Shown here: positions 1 to 7,990 of the stretch, piece after piece
Position numbering within the stretch: position 1 is the stretch's first letter
Layout of the letters: each line of letters begins with the position of its first letter
DNA from: an uncultured Acidimicrobiaceae bacterium
GTDB taxonomy: Bacteria > Actinomycetota > Acidimicrobiia > Acidimicrobiales > SZUA-35
Direction of reading: 5' to 3'
NCBI GenBank assembly: GCA_947259095.1
Contig: CAMYLA010000020.1
Coordinates: 1-64,000 of the forward strand
DNA: 64,000 nucleotides
Translations under genes and position numbers: made by a program
The notes under the pieces: generated by a model
Told to the model about the DNA's origin: nothing
Seen by the model: the letters and a program-made list of their open reading frames with translations, nothing else
Database searches by the model: none

Positions 1-48
1 AGTGGGTGAGAAAGAATCTGACAGTCTCGGCGCACACCAGTGGTTTGC

Positions 49-528
49 TCAGGGAAGCAACGGCTCGTCTTGTAGCTCGATCAGGTGTCGGTTACCCGGA
101 GCCTCGTCGAGCACAACGGCCAGTTGTCGTTCGGGACCCCAAAAACAACGGCGGGTGTCCGGTCGCTTGTCATGCCTCTGCGAGCAGCTGGGCCGCAAGC
201 TCATTGACGACAATCTCGGCCGGCGCGTCCGGCGCCGGCCTGCGCCCTGAGAGGAGTCGCATACTATCGATGGTGAGAGCGAGTTCGTCGTCCGGATCCG
301 ACAACACGGCGAGGTCGAGAAGGTCGCGAGCCCGCGTCTCCGCCGTTTGCGGCGCGAACCGGCGATCATCGCTGGCAGCGCAACGTTTTCGAGCGAGCTC
401 ATCCCGTCGAGCAGGTTGAAGAACTGGAACACGATTCCGGGAGGCCATCGTCGCGAGGATCTCCGCCCGCAGGTTTCACCAAGATGGGCTGAACGTGAAG
501 ACGGCAGCGTGTCGGCCCGCAGCTCCAA
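49..528 (-). pseudogene. ABC transporter ATP-binding protein, decayed internal fragment
   Basis: The minus strand encodes a Q-loop-like stretch (GIVFQFFNLLDGMSSLENV, about positions 440-385) typical of LolD/MacB-type ATPases that pair with FtsX-like permeases. The reading then shifts frame: the natural continuation (ETRARDLLDLAVLSD) is in a different minus-strand frame at about 345-295. No Walker A, signature or Walker B motif can be followed in one frame, so the gene is dead. It shares orientation with an FtsX-type permease fragment at 3298-3819, which suggests one former export operon later split by the metal ATPase gene. The family call rests on the short Q-loop stretch and the permease context. 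The rest of the interval may be unrelated sequence. Confidence 0.4.
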
Positions 529-964
529 CGATGTGATGACAGTCGCACTGCGGCAGACGCATCCGGGAACGCTCGGTCGCCACGTTCCGGGCCGTTCACG
601 ATGCTTGCACCCCGGTCAACAACACGGTCGGCACTTGCCTTCCTCCAACTCCTCCTGCGTGCGACGAATCCGGGGCTGATCGCTCACGTTCTGAGCGGTC
701 TACGGATTGAACGCCGAATGTGTCATGGTCGTCCGGTCAGGGGTCGGCGAGTCGTCCGCCTTCTTGATCGATCTCGGTTGCGACCGGTTCGGCGACACGG
801 CGTCCGATCGATCGGAACGCCCGCCGAGACTAAACTCGTTCCATGCCTTCACAAGCGATCGACCCTTGGTTCAGTCTCTGACGCCTCGCCCGGGTGCCTT
901 ACCCGGGGTGCCGACGCTATGACGATGTGCCCTGTTCTTCGTTTGTCGAAGGGGCCAGGCTGAA
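529..964. other. intergenic, no gene recognised
   Basis: Open frames here are short, rich in Arg, Ser and Pro, and have no recognisable motif. The interval probably holds the upstream region of the metal ATPase gene plus decayed sequence from the ABC remnant. I could not identify a convincing promoter. Confidence 0.5.
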
Positions 965-3277
965 GTGGTGAGTTCTGCTGTTGTTGCCGGTGTTCGCCGT
1001 GCGTTGTTGCCGTTCGTAGCTGCCGCGTTGGTTGTTGGCGGGATCGCGTCGTTCGTGGGCGCCGACCGCCTTGCGGTGGTCGTGTGGTCGGTCGCGTCGG
1101 GGGTCGTGGCGGTTGATCTGGTCGTGGTGACGGCGGTGCGGATGCGGGAGGGGCGGGTGGCGGTTGATGTTGTGGCGTTGGTCGCCCTGTTGGGGGCACT
1201 GGCGATGGGTGAGTCGCTCGCCGGCGTGATCTTGGCGCTGATGGTGGCGTCGGGGGATGCGCTCGAGCAGTACGCGCATCGTCGGGCGGAGCGGTCGTTG
1301 TCGGAGTTGCTGTCGCTGGCACCGAAAGTCGCTCACCGTTTGCTGGACGGCACCCTCGAGACGGTGCCGGTGGATGAGGTGGTGCCTGGTGAGGTTCTGT
1401 TGGTCAAGCCCGGTGAGGTCGTGCCGGTCGACGGGAGTGTGCTCGAGGCTGCGGTGTTGGACGAGTCGGTGCTCACCGGCGAGGCGCAATCGGTGGAGCG
1501 TGACCTGGGCGAGTGGGCGCGCAGCGGATCACTGAACGCCGGCGGGGCATTCCGGATGCGGGCGTCGGCTTCGGCAGCGGAGAGCTCTTACGCGGGGATC
1601 GTCAGGCTCGTGAAGTCCGCCGGCGTCGGAAAGGCCCCGCTCGTTCGGTTGGCGGACCGCTACGCCGTGGTCTTCGTGCCGGTGGTGTTCGCGATCGCTG
1701 GGGGTGCATGGCTGGTGACGGGGGACTCGATGCGGATGCTCGCGGTTTTGGTGGTTGCGACGCCATGTCCGCTGGTGTTGGCGGCCCCGGTCGCGGTGGT
1801 GTCGGGGATCGCCTCCGCGGCGCGCAACGGGGTGGTGGTCAAGGACGGCGCCGCGTTGGAGGCGATGGGGCAGATACGCACAGTGCTGCTGGACAAGACG
1901 GGCACGTTGACTGCCGGGAGGGCTCACGTCGTCGCCGTGGCGACGGCGCCGGGCCGCGATGCCGCGGACGTGATGGCGTTGGCGGCGTCGGTGGAGCAGG
2001 CATCACCGCACGTCCTGGCCGCGATGATGGTGCGCGAGGCCCTCGATCGGGGCTTGAAGCTGGTGGAACCGGTCGGGGTGGTGGAACGGCCGGGCAGCGG
2101 CGTGGGCGGCACGGTCGACGGGCGCGAGGTGTGGGTAGGCACGGTCGCATCCGTCGGTGCTGAAGATCGTCTGCCGTGGCTGACTGCTGCGGAGCGTCGG
2201 GCCCGTCGCGAGGGCTGTAGCGCCACGGTGGTGGTCGTCGACGGCGAACCGGTCGGAATGATCTTGTTCACCGACGAGTTGCGCACGGACACCTCCGCGG
2301 CGCTGCGGGCGCTGCGGCGCGCCGGTGTCGATCGGGTCGTGATGGTGACCGGTGATCGCCTCGAGGTGGCCGAACCGATCGGGATGTCGCTCGGTATCGA
2401 TCAGGTGTTCGCGGATCGGAACCCGGCGGAGAAGCTCGACGTGGTTCACAGCGAATCGTCGACGCGGTCCGGGATCACGGCGATGGTCGGCGACGGAGTC
2501 AACGACGCACCGGCTCTGGCCGCCGCCGACCTCGGGGTGGCGATGGGTGCCCGCGGTGCCACGGCGTCGTCGGAAGCCGCCGACGTGGTGCTGATCGTGG
2601 ATCGTCTCGACAGGTTGGCCGGTGGTGTCGTGATCGCAAAACGGGCACGGGCGATTGCCCGCCAGAGCGTGCTGCTCGGCATGGGCTTGACGATGCTGGG
2701 GATGGGCGTCGCCGCAGTCGGACTGCTCGCACCGGTCGGTGGGGCGGTCGCGCAGGAGGTGATCGACGTGCTGGCGATCGGCTCCGCTCTGCGGGCGCTG
2801 CGCCCACCGCGGTCGCTGCGACACGCCGGAGCGGTGCCCGACTCGTGGAGCCAACAGTTGGCGGAGGGACACGGACCGCTCAGGTTGGTTCTCGAAGACA
2901 TGCGATCCGTTGCGCTTGCTCTGGACACAGCGGACGAGGCGACCGCGCTCGCGTCGCTGCGCGATGTCGCTGCCCGGATCTCCGACGAGGTGGTCCCGCA
3001 CGAGCGCAAGGACGAATCACAGGTCTATCCGGGAGTAGCGGAGCGCCTCGGTGGGGCCGATCCGCTGGCGGCCATGAGCCGCTCACACCAGGAGATCTTT
3101 CACCTCGCCTCGCTGCTCGATCGGCTGGTCGACGACGCATTCGCCGAGGGCTTCGGTGTCGAGGATCGGAGCGAGGCCCGCCGGATGCTGTATGCCCTCG
3201 ATGCGATTCTGCGCCTGCATTTCGCGCAGGAAGAGGAGCTGCTGGCAAGCATCACCCACGACGTTCCAGTCAAGTGA
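965..3277 (+). CDS. P1B-type metal-transporting ATPase with C-terminal hemerythrin-like domain (Nia/P1B-5-like)
   Basis: A 770-residue inner-membrane transition-metal efflux ATPase. Visible motifs are the actuator loop ESVLTGE (167-173), the transmembrane metal-site motif TPCPL (266-270), the phosphorylation site DKTGT (310-314), VTGD (461-464) and the hinge GDGVND (509-514). TPC rather than CPC or SPC, together with QEVIDVLAIGSALRAL near 597-612, fits the P1B-5 group. Characterised P1B-5 members such as Sinorhizobium Nia export Fe(II)/Ni(II) and carry a hemerythrin domain. Residues from about 630 form such a domain: spaced His and Glu in EGHGPLR, VVPHERKDESQ, RSHQEIFH and LHFAQEEE. There is no N-terminal heavy-metal-associated domain. 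The usual SEHPLA motif reads SPHVLA. The start is GTG at 965. The gene stands alone, between remnants of an ABC exporter. Substrate identity is inference. Confidence 0.9.
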   Translation: MVSSAVVAGVRRALLPFVAAALVVGGIASFVGADRLAVVVWSVASGVVAVDLVVVTAVRMREGRVAVDVVALVALLGALAMGESLAGVILALMVASGDALEQYAHRRAERSLSELLSLAPKVAHRLLDGTLETVPVDEVVPGEVLLVKPGEVVPVDGSVLEAAVLDESVLTGEAQSVERDLGEWARSGSLNAGGAFRMRASASAAESSYAGIVRLVKSAGVGKAPLVRLADRYAVVFVPVVFAIAGGAWLVTGDSMRMLAVLVVATPCPLVLAAPVAVVSGIASAARNGVVVKDGAALEAMGQIRTVLLDKTGTLTAGRAHVVAVATAPGRDAADVMALAASVEQASPHVLAAMMVREALDRGLKLVEPVGVVERPGSGVGGTVDGREVWVGTVASVGAEDRLPWLTAAERRARREGCSATVVVVDGEPVGMILFTDELRTDTSAALRALRRAGVDRVVMVTGDRLEVAEPIGMSLGIDQVFADRNPAEKLDVVHSESSTRSGITAMVGDGVNDAPALAAADLGVAMGARGATASSEAADVVLIVDRLDRLAGGVVIAKRARAIARQSVLLGMGLTMLGMGVAAVGLLAPVGGAVAQEVIDVLAIGSALRALRPPRSLRHAGAVPDSWSQQLAEGHGPLRLVLEDMRSVALALDTADEATALASLRDVAARISDEVVPHERKDESQVYPGVAERLGGADPLAAMSRSHQEIFHLASLLDRLVDDAFAEGFGVEDRSEARRMLYALDAILRLHFAQEEELLASITHDVPVK

Positions 3278-3297
3278 GGGGTGGGCCTCGGTCTCGG

Positions 3298-3819
3298 TCA
3301 CTCGACGACGCGGAGGGTTGCAGGGAGGTTCATCCGTCGGAGTCGTCCGACGAGGAAGAGCGGGGTTGCGGCGACGGAGGCGATCGCGGCGATGAGGATC
3401 GTGGTCGGTGAAAGGTAGGCATCGATTCCGACGTCGGGGAGGGTGGTCGTGGCCAGCGAGTTCAGCATCCACTGCAGGAAGACGACGCCTCCGACGAGTC
3501 CGATGATGGTGGCGGCTATGCCGACGATGACGCTCTCTTTGATGACGACGCCGAGCACGGTCCGGATGGGGAGCCCGAATACTCGCATGGTGGCGTGTTC
3601 TCGCCTCCGTTCTTCGACGGTGATGCGGGTGGCGTTGAAGGCGATGAGGAGGGCGAGGATCAAGACGGCGCCGGCGGTGACGAACAGGAAGCCGAGGAAC
3701 TGGTCGAGGGCCTCGTCGATGGCCTCGCTGATGCGGGCGACGGGCTGGCTGGACGTGACGCCGGGAGGTACCAGCGAACGGCCAGCAGGATCACTTCGGC
3801 GGGAACCGGTACCCGGCAA
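3298..3819 (-). pseudogene. FtsX/MacB-type ABC permease, C-terminal fragment
   Basis: The C-terminal ~150 residues match FtsX-like permease ends: a hydrophobic helix (FLFVTAGAVLILALLIAFNA), the cytoplasmic loop NATRITVEERRREHATMRV, then two more helices, ending LRRMNLPATLRVVE. The N-terminal part (first helix and periplasmic domain) is absent, and upstream sequence does not continue the protein. It ends 21 bases from the 3' end of the metal ATPase gene, on the opposite strand. Together with the ABC ATPase relic at 49-528 it looks like one end of an exporter operon, probably for lipoprotein, peptide or drug export, that was disrupted. Confidence 0.75.
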
Positions 3820-4140
3820 AGGAAACGAACTCAGCAGGGCAGCGACGACTCACCAGCACACGCTTCCCGCCCCCACCCCTCGTCGCAAGAGCCCCGACGA
3901 GCCTGCCGTTTACACCTACGACGAGGGTGAGCAAGGCCAAACGGCCTACCAGATCAGCGGACAGCAGAGCCCGGCGAGCACCGGCAACAACCGTCCTGGT
4001 AAGCCACGAGTGCAGTGTCCGAAAGTGTTCAGGTTCGGCGCTCACCGCTGATCGTGATTTCCGATTGGTCGACCCGCTCGATCACGCATGATATGCACGT
4101 GATCTTTTAGCCGTTGGGGCTGGGAGAGGGAGGGTTTGGC
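3820..4140. other. intergenic, no gene recognised
   Basis: No coding continuation of the permease fragment or of the downstream recombinase is visible. A GGGAGAGGGAGGG purine tract at about 4121-4133 serves as ribosome binding site for the recombinase at 4141. This is probably the edge of the integrated element. Confidence 0.5.
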
Positions 4141-5154
4141 GTGCGTTGGGTTCCTTGTGTTGTCGCGTCCGGTGACGGGGTGTCGGTGGGGCATCCGTTG
4201 GTGGATGAGTATCTGGTGTTTTGCCGGTCGAGGTGCCGGCCGAACGCGATCCTGGCGAGGGCGTTTGATTTGAAGGTGTTCTTCACGGTGGTCGGCAAGT
4301 CACCGGTCAAGGTGACGTCGGCGGATGTGATGGCGTTCATCCGGGCACAGCAGTCGTCGGGTTCGACCGTCGTCGCGATCGACGGTTCGTGGGGTCTGTC
4401 GCCGTTGACGATCCGGCGACGGTTGTCGTCGGTGTCGGGTTTCTACGCGTATGTGTTGGCGGCCGGTTCGACGTCAGTGACCCGGAACCCGGTCCCGACC
4501 GGTTTGGTCACCCGCCGGGAACAGTCCCGGCCACGACAAGGTGTCCCGCTGGTTCGCTCCCCCAAGATGTTGCCGAGGGTGTTGACGCCGGAGCAGGTGA
4601 ACTCGTTGTTGGGTGCGCTGCGAACCGATCGTGATCGGGCCATGGTCGAAGCGATGCTGTTGGCCGGCCTTCGCCGCAACGAAGTGCTCGGTCTCCTGTT
4701 CGAAGATCTTCGTGCCGTTGACCGGCGGGTGTTCGTCGCTGATGGCAAGGGCGGCCGTCAACGCTTGATCCCGATCAGCGGGCGGTTCTTCACCACGTTC
4801 GGCCGCTACCTCGACCGAGAACGGCCAGCCGACGCGTCGAGTGATCGGGTGTTCGTTGTGTTGAAAGGACCAAGCCGTGGCCGACCACTCACGGCCCGCG
4901 GGTTGGACGAGATCATGCGAGGAGCCCGCCGCCGGGCCGGGTTGAAACGGGGTTCGTGTCACGAGCTCCGCCACACCTGTTTGACCCGGCTCCGAGAAGC
5001 GGGCATGTCCCTCGAGGCATTACAGGCCCAGGCCGGTCACGCCTCGATCGAGACCACCAGGTTCTATCTCCATCTGGCCGATGACTGGCTGGCCGAACAA
5101 TACCGCCGAGCCGCTGACGCTATCGACGCTCAAACAATCGGGGCGACCCGATGA
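4141..5154 (+). CDS. site-specific tyrosine recombinase/integrase (first of a tandem pair)
   Basis: A full-length phage-integrase-family tyrosine recombinase (337 residues from GTG 4141) that would catalyse integration or excision of a mobile element. The N-terminal SAM-like core-binding domain (HPLVDEYLVFCRSR onwards) precedes a catalytic domain with the first Arg in AGLRRNEVLGL, the HxxR box HELRHTCLTRLREAG, and the second His and Tyr in QAGHASIETTRFYLHL. The GTG start is preferred over TTG 4114 because a GGAGGG ribosome binding site lies 6-7 bases upstream. Its stop overlaps the next recombinase gene by 4 bases (ATGA). Overlapping recombinase genes are typical of Tn554-like or recombinase-in-trio elements. 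All catalytic residues look intact. Confidence 0.85.
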   Translation: MRWVPCVVASGDGVSVGHPLVDEYLVFCRSRCRPNAILARAFDLKVFFTVVGKSPVKVTSADVMAFIRAQQSSGSTVVAIDGSWGLSPLTIRRRLSSVSGFYAYVLAAGSTSVTRNPVPTGLVTRREQSRPRQGVPLVRSPKMLPRVLTPEQVNSLLGALRTDRDRAMVEAMLLAGLRRNEVLGLLFEDLRAVDRRVFVADGKGGRQRLIPISGRFFTTFGRYLDRERPADASSDRVFVVLKGPSRGRPLTARGLDEIMRGARRRAGLKRGSCHELRHTCLTRLREAGMSLEALQAQAGHASIETTRFYLHLADDWLAEQYRRAADAIDAQTIGATR

Positions 5155-5985
5155 CCGCAATCCCCGCTCCTCGACACCAACCCACGGCTGGCTACGCCGG
5201 TGACATCCCGGCTGGCTGGGCCGCTATTCACGACACCGTCCCGCAGCTGGCGAACACGATGCTCACCTATGTTGACCAGGTCAAAGTCTCCCTCCGGCCC
5301 GCCTCCGTGAAGGGCACAAACACCGATCTACGGATCTTCGCCACCTTTCTGATCGGCCACGACCCAGCCTTGGAATGCGTGGCCGATATCGAACGCCGCC
5401 ACATCGAAGCGTTCAAGATCTGGCAACACGCCCAACCAGGCCGATGCGGCGGGACCTACGCTCCAGCCAGTTTCCGGCGCCGGATCACCCACCTCCGAAT
5501 GTTCTTCATCCGGATCACAGAGTGGGACTGGAACGACGCACCAGCACGGGTCCCGATCTTCTTCGGCGACGTCCCGAAACGAGACGAATCGCTCCCCAAG
5601 TTCTTGGACGACGCTGCTTACACGAAGTTCAGGCGAGCCCTCGCTGCCGAACCCCACCTCTACCGCCGAGTCGCCGTTGAACTCCTCGCCAGAACCGGGA
5701 TGCGGGTCGGTGAACTCTGCGACCTCGAAGCAGATGCCGTCACCACCATCGGCGAAGCACCATGGCTCCGCATCCCCGTCGGGAAACTCCACAACGACCG
5801 CTACGTCCCCCTCCACCCCCAACTCATCGACCTCCTCAACGACTACACCCGAAGCGACGAACCCCACTACCCCGGACGTCTCCTCTCCGGTCGGGAAGGG
5901 CACTCAACCGCCACGCCGTCGCCCGATGGGTCCGCACCGTCGCCAAACGCGCCGGCATCGGCCACGTCCACCCCCACCAGCTGCG
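5151..5985 (+). pseudogene. tyrosine recombinase/integrase (second of tandem pair), frameshifted and truncated
   Basis: The ATG overlaps the stop of the preceding recombinase, implying translational coupling. The N-terminal domain and start of the catalytic domain are normal (ELLARTGMRVGELCDLEADAV contains the first catalytic Arg). Near 5890 the frame is lost: the natural continuation (NRHAVARWVRTVAKRAGIG) lies in another plus frame at about 5907-5965. Homology stops abruptly at HPHQLR, just inside the HxxR box, so the second His, the second Arg and the nucleophilic Tyr are missing. The original frame runs on to a stop at 6092 as nonsense. The protein cannot be catalytic. A third recombinase expected in a trio element is absent, so a deletion probably joined this gene to the sigma factor region. 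Confidence 0.8.
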
Positions 5986-6157
5986 ATCTCCGAGTGGTCC
6001 CCTCGCCTTATGTCGGCCGGTTGTCGGTCGTAGTATTGCGTATCGAGCTTCCCCGAGCGGTGATTTCAGTGGGACGTCGCCTGAGCGCTTGATCGAGGTG
6101 ACCTGGGCCCGGTCGTGGCACTCCACCTTCGATTCCCCTGAAAAATGTGAGGGGTTC

Positions 6158-6715
6158 ATGGTCTCTCACTCGTTGAATATGTTGATGGGCCCGGAAAAAG
6201 TAGGCGTCAGTGATACGGCTGGCTCGCAATGGGACCGCCAAGAGCGGCTTCTGAACCTCTACGACGCCAACGTCGATGCCGTCTACCGGTGTGTCTATCG
6301 TCTATGCCTCGATCGTTCTCTGGCCGAGGACATCACACAGGACGTTTTCACCGCAGCGATCCGCAGCACTGACCTGACCGGGATCTCGACCAGATGGCTA
6401 CTTCAAACGGCTCGCAATCGCCTGATCGATGTCGTCCGGCGTACAGCGACACATGACCGAAAGCTCCGGCTCCTCAGAAACGGACTTGCGCCACACAGCG
6501 AAGACCACACGAAGCTGGTCATCGCAAAACTAAACGTCGAGGCTGCTTTGTTGAGGCTCAGTCCTGATCATCGGGTAGTCCTCATGTTGCACTACGTGGA
6601 CGACCACTCTGTCGCCGATCTAGCCGTGGCACTAGAGCGCTCTCCCAAAGGGGTGGAGTCGCTGCTGACCAGGGCCCGGGCAGCGTTTCGAGCTGCGTTG
6701 GAGGATCTCGGATGA
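6158..6715 (+). CDS. ECF-type RNA polymerase sigma factor
   Basis: A 185-residue sigma-70 family protein of ECF type. Sigma region 2 runs from about residue 30 (YDANVDAVYRCVYRLCLDRS, LAEDITQDVFTAA, ending TARNRLIDVVRR). Region 4 is the C-terminal helix-turn-helix (LSPDHRVVLMLHYVDDHSVA ... KGVESLLTRARAAFRAAL). There is no region 1 or 3, as usual for ECF factors. ATG 6158 is chosen because GAGGGG sits 4 bases upstream; ATGs at 6179 and 6188 are alternatives. The stop overlaps the next gene by 4 bases, so the two are co-translated, a common arrangement for an ECF sigma factor and its regulator. The start lies in sequence that follows the truncated recombinase directly. Confidence 0.87.
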   Translation: MVSHSLNMLMGPEKVGVSDTAGSQWDRQERLLNLYDANVDAVYRCVYRLCLDRSLAEDITQDVFTAAIRSTDLTGISTRWLLQTARNRLIDVVRRTATHDRKLRLLRNGLAPHSEDHTKLVIAKLNVEAALLRLSPDHRVVLMLHYVDDHSVADLAVALERSPKGVESLLTRARAAFRAALEDLG

Positions 6716-7626
6716 ACGACGAAGAGTTTCGGCAGAAGCTACGCGAGGTCGATGAGCGAAGTCCATCCGTCGACTTTGTGCTGAAGCTACGCCAAGTGCT
6801 CGAACAAGAGGTGCGGACCATGAGCGAACTGAGACTAAAGGAGGGTCAAGTGACCATGATCGATGTTGATGACGAACAAACTCCGAAGACCAAGCTCGGG
6901 CCCAGAGGCAGACTGCTTGCCATCGGCTTCGCCGCAACACTGCTGGTGGTTGCGATCCTGGCGGTGCAGGCAACGCGTGGGGGGGATCGTGTCTCGATCG
7001 AACAAACCCCGGCAACCGCAGCCGAAATTTCGACCACCAGCATTCCCGCGACTTCGGCCACCATCGCTTCGTCAACCTCGACCATCCCTCAGTCAGACCT
7101 GACAGCAGTCGGTGATGCCTGGGTGCAGTCGATCGTCGACAATGACCGTGCCAAGTTCGTCGCCATGCACAGTCCTGACCTACAGGTAGACAACACCGTG
7201 ATCGGCTGGGCCGGCATCACCGGCACGTTGGACGGCGAGACGATTGAGAGTCTCTACTTCGACGGATTCGATGCTTTGCAGGCCTCTTTACGAGCCGATG
7301 ACGACACCATTCGCGCAGACGGTTGCATCTACTTTCAAGAGAGCGGGAACGTGCAGTGTGAATACACCGCATCAATCCTCGGCGGAAGCGAAACCAGAAC
7401 CATGCGCGCCAACATGGGCATTGCCGAAGGGCTCATCGAGAGAATCGCCTTCACAGGAGTCGGTAGCGAGCCACCACGCATCATGGGCTTCATCCGACCC
7501 TTCCTCAATGACAGCGATGTAGCCAAGGACCACGACTGTCTCGCAATCGCTTTCAACAGCGTCGAATGCGGCGAGCACGAGTCAGACGTCTTCCGGAGGT
7601 TCCTGCCAGAGTTCGAACAACGCTAG
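6712..7626 (+). CDS. single-pass membrane protein with extracytoplasmic NTF2/SnoaL-like domain, putative sigma-factor partner
   Basis: A 304-residue protein overlapping the ECF sigma gene (ATGA). The N-terminal ~60 residues are charged and cytoplasmic (MNDEEFRQKLREVDERSPSV). One transmembrane helix (LLAIGFAATLLVVAILAV, about 69-86) follows, then a Thr/Ser-rich linker (STTSIPATSATIASSTSTI) and a C-terminal NTF2/SnoaL-like domain (AVGDAWVQSIVDNDRAKFVA onward). The topology and coupling suggest it controls the sigma factor, but the HxxxCxxC zinc motif of classical ZAS anti-sigma factors is missing, so the anti-sigma role is inference. The outer domain could sense a ligand. Cys residues in the outer domain (CIYFQ, VQCEY, DHDCLAIAFNSVECG) could form disulfides. 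Confidence 0.75.
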   Translation: MNDEEFRQKLREVDERSPSVDFVLKLRQVLEQEVRTMSELRLKEGQVTMIDVDDEQTPKTKLGPRGRLLAIGFAATLLVVAILAVQATRGGDRVSIEQTPATAAEISTTSIPATSATIASSTSTIPQSDLTAVGDAWVQSIVDNDRAKFVAMHSPDLQVDNTVIGWAGITGTLDGETIESLYFDGFDALQASLRADDDTIRADGCIYFQESGNVQCEYTASILGGSETRTMRANMGIAEGLIERIAFTGVGSEPPRIMGFIRPFLNDSDVAKDHDCLAIAFNSVECGEHESDVFRRFLPEFEQR

Positions 7627-7646
7627 CCGACGTGACAAGGGGAAAT

Positions 7647-7692
7647 AGAGCCTCCTGTGAGAATCGAACTCACGACCTTTTCCTTACCATGC
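7647..7692 (-). repeat. 46-bp direct repeat, copy 1: tRNA-Thr(GGT) 3'-half, probable att site
   Basis: Read on the minus strand this is the 3' half of a tRNA: anticodon-loop remainder GGTAA, T-stem/loop GTGAG-TTCGATT-CTCAC, then acceptor AGGAGGC plus T. The same 46 bases occur without mismatch at 12893-12938. No 5' half is present at either place. tRNA 3' ends are standard attachment sites for integrases, so this looks like an attL/attR scar bounding the surface-protein gene. The Thr(GGT) identity is inferred from the loop remnant. Confidence 0.75.
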
Positions 7693-7990
7693 GCTCCTGC
7701 AGGCCCGAGTCGACCCCGATCCCGCCCGATTCCGGCCGCTCCCGTCGGCCTCCGTCGTTACCGGTTGGGCACTCTTGGCTACGGTTTGGGCTACGGCCGC
7801 GGCACAGAGCGTCGTCCAACGCTGCGGGTGCGTGTGTCACCGGCAAGCTACCAAGAAACCCATGGAGCGAAGGGCACGACTTGGGCGCTCGATGATGGGG
7901 CCTCCGCCGCTGACCGTACCCGATGAGGAAAGGTCAACCGACCCAGCCGAACGGTCTCGCAAAGCCCTGAACAGGCAGAGCCCCGGGGTA

